From contig CAZPDP010000010.1 of NCBI GenBank assembly GCA_964585385.1, forward strand, positions 1 through 64,000: a DNA stretch of 64,000 bases, written 5' to 3'. The translations under genes were made by a program, and so were the position numbers. The notes beneath the pieces are model-generated. The model saw only the letters and a program-made list of their open reading frames with translations. It had not been told where the DNA came from and ran no database searches. Source of the stretch: JAGXLC01 sp964585385. Its GTDB lineage: Bacteria; Bacteroidota; Bacteroidia; Bacteroidales; UBA12077. Below, one piece after another: positions 59,731 to 64,000 of this stretch (its first letter is position 1; each line of letters starts with the position of its first letter).

Positions 59731-62001
59731 TTATTTCTTTTCAACAGGTTTTTCCTGGTTGGTAATAAAATCGCGCTGCGCTTTGAGCAGATTTACAGTG
59801 TGCAGCGTAAAGTTTTTAATTTCATTAAGGAGTTGTAAATACAGAATACTGGTTTTTGTTCCGGATTTCTTTTTCTTAACCCTTTTTATTTGTTCTTTAC
59901 GGGATTCATCAATCTGACTGAGAACCTTTTGTTGTTGATTGAAAACTGTATCACGAATTTCTTCAAATGTATAATTCTCTATAATATGCATTGTATTTGT
60001 GAAAAGAAGGGTAATTTCTTTTTTTAGTTTCATTAATTCTTTAATCTGTGTCTTATCCAATCCTTTATGCTTATTAGCTACATGGTCGTAGCTGGGTTTA
60101 ATAATAAAGGAGAGTGCATGAGCCATTTCTCTCAAATAATCAGTAACCTGGACATAATAGTGACCTGTCTCGATGTCATCTTCTTCCAACCGGTTTAAAG
60201 TAATATGTACTTTGTTCTTAATTTCTTTTGCATCGGCATTCAGTTGATCCACTTTTTTATTGATTTCTTTCAGTTTCTTCCTGTCTTCATTTGATACTCC
60301 GAGAATTGTTTCATTAAAGGTGGTAATTACAGTATCCAGCATGTTGTTTATTTCCTCTGTACATTTTTGCATTATATTTCCATCTGTAATTTCCGCTTCT
60401 GTAAGGGATTCAATTTCTCTTTCACGTGTTGATCGGTTTTTATGAATAGCGTGTGTCCTGATTAGGAATGTAATGGCAAGGGCCAGCATGGCAAAAATTG
60501 CGATGATGCCACCGTGCGTGATGATGTTAGCTACAACAAATGCAACAGTAAATGCAATAAGAGCTGTAAAAAACCATCCGCCGATAACCGTAAACATACC
60601 GGTAATTCTGTATACAGCGCTTTCTCTACCCCAGGCTCCGTCTGAAAGGGAAGTACCCATTGCAACCATAAAAGTAACATAGGTTGTGGAAAGTGGTAGT
60701 TTTAGCGAAGTGGCAAACGAAATGACAATACTTGCTACGGTCAGATTCACTGATGCTCTCACTAAGTCAAAGTAGGCTTTGTCTTCTTTTTTGACTTTGG
60801 CCTCTTTGTCTTCACCTTCCACCTTAAATCGTTGATTTATTTTATTAATGAAACTATCAGGTAAAATATTTGAAAGACCTTCACTAAACTCAATTGCCTT
60901 TCTTACAATGACTCTTGAAACACCCGATGAGCCAAAACGTTCATAACCTTCACTCTGGCGGCCCAGGTTAATTTCTGTTTTCGTAACCGAACGCGCTTTC
61001 CGGGAGAAGTATAGGGTGATTACCATAATCAGGCCGGCCGATAGTAAAAGGAATGTGTTGGTTCTAACGCTACCGGTAAGGCCTTCCATGACAAAGCTAT
61101 CCGGGTTTATTCCCCCGGAAGCTGTAAAATCCTGGTAGGATTTAAGTCCGGCTACCGGTACACCAATAAAATTTACCAGGTCGTTACCTGCAAACGCCAT
61201 TGCCAGACCAAATGTTCCGATTAAAACAATTCCCCTGAAAACGTTGATTTTAGCGAAAGCATATAGCAATTGTAAAATTAAGCTCCAGCCTGCAAAACTT
61301 ACAAGAAGTATTAAACCGGTGTTTTCCCTTATCCAGGTTAAGCCTTCATCTGTAATTAAAGATGAGCCTTTTGCACCTTTGATGACGATAAAGTAGGTGA
61401 TGGCTGTGATAGCAATACCACCCCATATCCCACCAAAATATTTTATATACTTTTTATAGTTAAATGAAAAAATAATTCTTACCAACCATTGGACCAGAGC
61501 CCCAAATATAAATGCAATGATCACGGACAATAAAATTCCTGAAATAATACCGAGGGCACTTGAAGAATTTATATAACCACCGAGAGTGGATGCAGTTTCT
61601 GCATCTGTCCCGATTTTTATCAGCGAAACTGCTACTGCTGCCCCTAAAAGTTCAAAAACAATTGAAACTGTGGTGGAAGTTGGCAGGGCAAATGTATTGA
61701 AAAGATCCAAAAGAAGAATGTCAGTTAGCATTACTGCCAGGAAGATCATCATGATTTCCGAAAAGTAAAACTGGTCAGGATGAAAGATTCCTTTTCGTGC
61801 AACCTCCATCATACCGTCGGAAAAAGTTGTACCAACAATAATACCAGCACTGGCAATAAGCATTATTATATACCTTGGTGCGGCATTGGAGCCGATTGAA
61901 GAGTTGAGGAAATTTACAGCATCATTGCTTACTCCGACAATTAAATCTGAAATAGCAAGGGCAAATAGAACAACAACAACTATCAGATATATATTTTCCA
62001 T
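59731..62001 (-). CDS. PiT-family phosphate transporter with C-terminal PhoU-like domain
   Basis: 756 residues. Two inverted PiT repeats: GVSNDAVNFLNSSIGSNAAP and, later, AFAGNDLVNFIGVPVAGLKS, the conserved GxNDxxN-type motifs; second-half core SLKLPLSTTYVTFMVAMGTS. About 12 helices to residue 520, then a soluble helical domain (about 545-740) resembling PhoU (CTEEINNMLDTVITTFNETI, ADAKEIKNKVHITLNRLEED, EEIRDTVFNQQQKVLSQIDE). Na+ or H+ coupled phosphate uptake. Minus-strand gene with a 274-bp AT-rich upstream region that has TTAA at 62137 and 62148, again 11 bp apart. Confidence 0.92.
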   Translation of the reverse strand: MENIYLIVVVVLFALAISDLIVGVSNDAVNFLNSSIGSNAAPRYIIMLIASAGIIVGTTFSDGMMEVARKGIFHPDQFYFSEIMMIFLAVMLTDILLLDLFNTFALPTSTTVSIVFELLGAAVAVSLIKIGTDAETASTLGGYINSSSALGIISGILLSVIIAFIFGALVQWLVRIIFSFNYKKYIKYFGGIWGGIAITAITYFIVIKGAKGSSLITDEGLTWIRENTGLILLVSFAGWSLILQLLYAFAKINVFRGIVLIGTFGLAMAFAGNDLVNFIGVPVAGLKSYQDFTASGGINPDSFVMEGLTGSVRTNTFLLLSAGLIMVITLYFSRKARSVTKTEINLGRQSEGYERFGSSGVSRVIVRKAIEFSEGLSNILPDSFINKINQRFKVEGEDKEAKVKKEDKAYFDLVRASVNLTVASIVISFATSLKLPLSTTYVTFMVAMGTSLSDGAWGRESAVYRITGMFTVIGGWFFTALIAFTVAFVVANIITHGGIIAIFAMLALAITFLIRTHAIHKNRSTREREIESLTEAEITDGNIMQKCTEEINNMLDTVITTFNETILGVSNEDRKKLKEINKKVDQLNADAKEIKNKVHITLNRLEEDDIETGHYYVQVTDYLREMAHALSFIIKPSYDHVANKHKGLDKTQIKELMKLKKEITLLFTNTMHIIENYTFEEIRDTVFNQQQKVLSQIDESRKEQIKRVKKKKSGTKTSILYLQLLNEIKNFTLHTVNLLKAQRDFITNQEKPVEKK

Positions 62002-62275
62002 AAAAAAAAGTTTAATAATCTTTTGGCAGATAAATGGAATATAAGCTTTATGTTAATTATGTATGTTTTTCTCATTTCACAGGGGGTAGAAAACCATACC
62101 CATTATTTTAAAATTGTCCAAAAATAAAAGATTTTTTTAAATAACCCTTAAACCTGAGGAATCTATTTATTCAAAAAATCTTAACAATACACCTTAATAT
62201 TAAAGGAATTTAGTATATTTGGATTGATGTATTATCACGAGAAACTTTATCCAGGTTAAATGCATTTAGATAATT

Positions 62276-62791
62276 ATGGAATTTACTAAGGATATTATCA
62301 GCTACGACGGGCATATTGACAGGAATGTAGTTGATGATATTTTACATGAACTGAAAACCAAGCTTAAAATCCTTGATATAGAAGTCTTAACACGCAAAAG
62401 AATATATTCAGCTTCCGTCGAGTGTCTCGATAATATTTACAAACATTCTGAAGCAAAAACTATCCAGGACAATTCTCACGAAAAATTTCTTCCCCATTTC
62501 TCTGTAAAACAGACCGAAGATAGTTATTCTGTAAAAGCAAGCAACATAGTATTAAACAGTGATGTAAAAGAATTGAAAAGCAAACTGGAGAAACTCAATG
62601 AGCTTGAGTCAGCCGGTGTGAACAGTCTTTATAAAGAGACGATTATGCAAAGCGCAGGACTTTCCGATAAAGGAGGAGCAGGCCTGGGGCTTATTGTTAT
62701 TGCCAAGACCACTAAAAAACAATTGTTTTATGATTTTGAACATATAAATAATAGATATTCTTACTTTACTTTGAAGGTAAACATTATTTAG
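62276..62791 (+). CDS. SiaB-like kinase (DUF6272)
   Basis: 171 residues, cytosolic. SYDGHIDRNVVDDILHELKT, RKRIYSASVECLDNIYKHSE (N-box-like Glu and Asn of a degenerate GHKL fold) and GGAGLGLIVIAKTTKKQLFY (G-box) match the SiaB family, which phosphorylates SiaC/DUF1987 proteins. The partner gene follows after 25 bp. Confidence 0.85.
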   Translation: MEFTKDIISYDGHIDRNVVDDILHELKTKLKILDIEVLTRKRIYSASVECLDNIYKHSEAKTIQDNSHEKFLPHFSVKQTEDSYSVKASNIVLNSDVKELKSKLEKLNELESAGVNSLYKETIMQSAGLSDKGGAGLGLIVIAKTTKKQLFYDFEHINNRYSYFTLKVNII

Positions 62792-62816
62792 AAATGCTGT
62801 AATTCATTATCCTATT

Positions 62817-63227
62817 ATGGAAGAGATAAAAATACCTGAAACGGAAAAGTCGCCACGGGTCTTTTTCGACCCGGAAAACAGGATGTTTGAACTGGAGGGA
62901 AACTCCAGACCTGAGAATGTCAGAGAGTTTTATCATCCTATTATAGATAAACTCAAAGCTTATTTTGAAAACATCCTGGAAAATGGGAAAGAGGAAGATT
63001 TCAAGGAAAATCCCCTGAAGATTGTGTATAAACTGGAGTATTTCAATTCCTCCTCCGCAAAATTTATCTCTGATATCCTTATTCTTATAGGGAATTATGC
63101 TAAAAAAGGTGTTGGAGTGAAGATTTACTGGTATTTTGACGAAGGCGATGAGGATATGATGGAAGTTGGGGAGGACTTTTCGGAAATGATTGATATACCT
63201 TTTCAAATGATTATGGTGAGTCAGTAA
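62817..63227 (+). CDS. SiaC-like regulatory phosphoprotein (DUF1987)
   Basis: 136 residues. PETEKSPRVFFDPENRMFEL, EGNSRPENVREFYHPIIDKL and LEYFNSSSAKFISDILILIG are the DUF1987 signature; the NSSS loop corresponds to the phosphorylation site region in SiaC. Anti-sigma-antagonist-like partner of SiaB; the PP2C member (SiaA) is not adjacent, though a SpoIIE phosphatase is encoded at 36458. Confidence 0.87.
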   Translation: MEEIKIPETEKSPRVFFDPENRMFELEGNSRPENVREFYHPIIDKLKAYFENILENGKEEDFKENPLKIVYKLEYFNSSSAKFISDILILIGNYAKKGVGVKIYWYFDEGDEDMMEVGEDFSEMIDIPFQMIMVSQ

Positions 63228-63233
63228 TAAAGA

Positions 63234-63262
63234 AAATCCCGGCAGATTACCCGGGATTTTTT
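63234..63262 (+). terminator. Rho-independent terminator
   Basis: AAATCCCGG (63234-63242) - cagattac - CCGGGATTT (63251-63259) followed by TTTT. 7 bp after the SiaC-like stop. Confidence 0.9.
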
Positions 63263-63290
63263 TATGTATTGTTTTAAAGTTTATCTATCA

Positions 63291-63899
63291 TTAAATATCT
63301 CCTGAATGAATAAATTCCGCACCGGCTTCTTTCATTTCTTTTACGGCCTGATCAACTGAACCATCAATGTCAATTCCTTTAATGGCATCTTCAATTACAT
63401 ATACTTTGAAGCCTTCTTTACAGCCGTCAATTACCGACCACTTTACACAGAAATCAGTGGCCAGTCCAACCACATATAATGTGTCGATATTCCTGTCATT
63501 CAAATATCCGGTTAGTCCGGTTTTTGTTTTGTGATCGTTTTCATAAAACGCTGAATAGGAATCGATATGTTTTCTGAACCCTTTTCTCACAATCATCTGT
63601 GTGGGTTTTGTAATCAGGTCGGAATGAAATTCGGCTCCTTTTGAATTCTGAACACAATGGTCGGGCCAAAGAACTTGCTCTCCATAATTCAGCTCTGTTG
63701 TTTCAAAAGGCTTCTTGCCTTCGTGCGCCGATGCAAAAGAATAATGGTCTTCAGGATGCCAGTCCTGTGTCTGCACTATATTTTCAAATTTATCTGTTAG
63801 CTTGTTTATTAAAGGAACCACTTTGTCCCCTTCCGGAACCTCCAGGGCACCTCCGGGACAAAAGTCGTTTTGCACATCTATGATTAACAGAGCATTCAT
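63291..63899 (-). CDS. pncA: Nicotinamidase
   Basis: 202 residues. LLIIDVQNDFCPGGALEVPE with catalytic Asp8, LWPDHCVQNSKGAEFH with the metal-binding DxHxx(V)-type motif, and VVGLATDFCVKWSVIDGCKE with the nucleophilic Cys. Converts nicotinamide to nicotinate for NAD salvage. A strong Shine-Dalgarno (GAGGAGG, unusual in this window) precedes the ATG at 63899. Confidence 0.94.
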   Translation of the reverse strand: MNALLIIDVQNDFCPGGALEVPEGDKVVPLINKLTDKFENIVQTQDWHPEDHYSFASAHEGKKPFETTELNYGEQVLWPDHCVQNSKGAEFHSDLITKPTQMIVRKGFRKHIDSYSAFYENDHKTKTGLTGYLNDRNIDTLYVVGLATDFCVKWSVIDGCKEGFKVYVIEDAIKGIDIDGSVDQAVKEMKEAGAEFIHSGDI

Positions 63900-63917
63900 T
63901 TTACCTCCTCTTTTCAG

Positions 63918-63998
63918 TTATTTTCCATTCTGTATATGATAAACAAGTTTGTTCCTTAACTTGTTTAGTTTATCCGAAAGACCTACTTTATAGATATG
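63918..63998 (-). CDS. Possible C-terminal end of an upstream gene, cut by the window edge
   Basis: An open frame enters from the right edge and reads HIYKVGLSDKLNKLRNKLVY then HIQNGK before a TAA at 63918-63920, 18 bp before the pncA start. The other two minus-strand frames close within six codons of the edge. Only 26 codons are visible, so this is a weak call; no family is recognisable. Confidence 0.35.
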   Translation of the reverse strand, partial: HIYKVGLSDKLNKLRNKLVYHIQNGK

Positions 63999-64000
63999 GG

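Overview
The window looks like a draft scaffold (two 100-N gaps) from an anaerobic, fermentative member of the Bacteroidota, probably near Bacteroidales/Marinilabiliales. This rests on the TonB receptors with CarboxypepD_reg-like plug extensions, a DUF4301 protein, a lipoprotein of the TonB-partner type, near absence of Shine-Dalgarno sequences, TTTG/TAnnTTTG-like promoter elements, and many short dispersed repeats between genes. No tRNA, rRNA, CRISPR or intact insertion sequence was seen.

Layout. 1-11000: palindromic and 9-bp tandem repeats, a RelE/ParE-type toxin-antitoxin pair, a Wza-like SLBB export protein with a Wzz-like co-polymerase, purB, an NfeD-type membrane protease, a GNAT acetyltransferase, two paralogous small proteins of an unknown family, and a SpoU-family RNA methyltransferase cut by the first gap. 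11667-15152: hydCBA, an NAD-linked trimeric [FeFe] hydrogenase. 15295-28723 (minus strand): an operon of about 13.4 kb for a group 4 membrane-bound [NiFe] hydrogenase fused in organisation to a full set of Mrp-type cation/proton antiporter subunits and headed by two genes like the beta and gamma (NAD(P)H-oxidising) subunits of sulfhydrogenase. It ends in a maturation protease, a zinc-ribbon protein and a His-rich nickel transporter candidate. 28933-36121 (plus strand): rex, then hypF-C-D-E and hypA-B, a complete NiFe-site maturation set. The rex/hydrogenase divergent region carries at least four Rex-type half-palindromic sites, and hydC has another upstream, so one NADH/NAD+ sensor probably controls both hydrogenases.

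36458-44280 (minus): a TPR/SpoIIE-phosphatase sensor, YjbQ, a phosphohexomutase, rmlD-C-A and a UDP-xylose-synthase-like SDR (nucleotide-sugar supply). 44999-53519 (plus): a secreted 11-repeat TPR-like protein next to a TonB receptor, DUF4301, a small secreted CarboxypepD_reg-like protein and a cytosolic M23-like protein. 53877-62001: a MORN-repeat lipoprotein-like antitoxin homologue, then a probable phosphate acquisition locus (TonB receptor, beta-helix lipoprotein, PhoB-like regulator, PiT transporter with a PhoU-like tail). 62276-63899: SiaB/SiaC-like partner-switch proteins and nicotinamidase.

The most interesting part is 11600-36121: two unrelated hydrogenases, NAD-linked electron modules on both, a cation-pumping arm, the maturation genes and a shared Rex regulon in 25 kb. 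The [NiFe] complex combines a catalytically complete Mbh-like core, two large antiporter subunits and a sulfhydrogenase-like NAD(P)H module, an arrangement that I do not recognise as a standard described complex.
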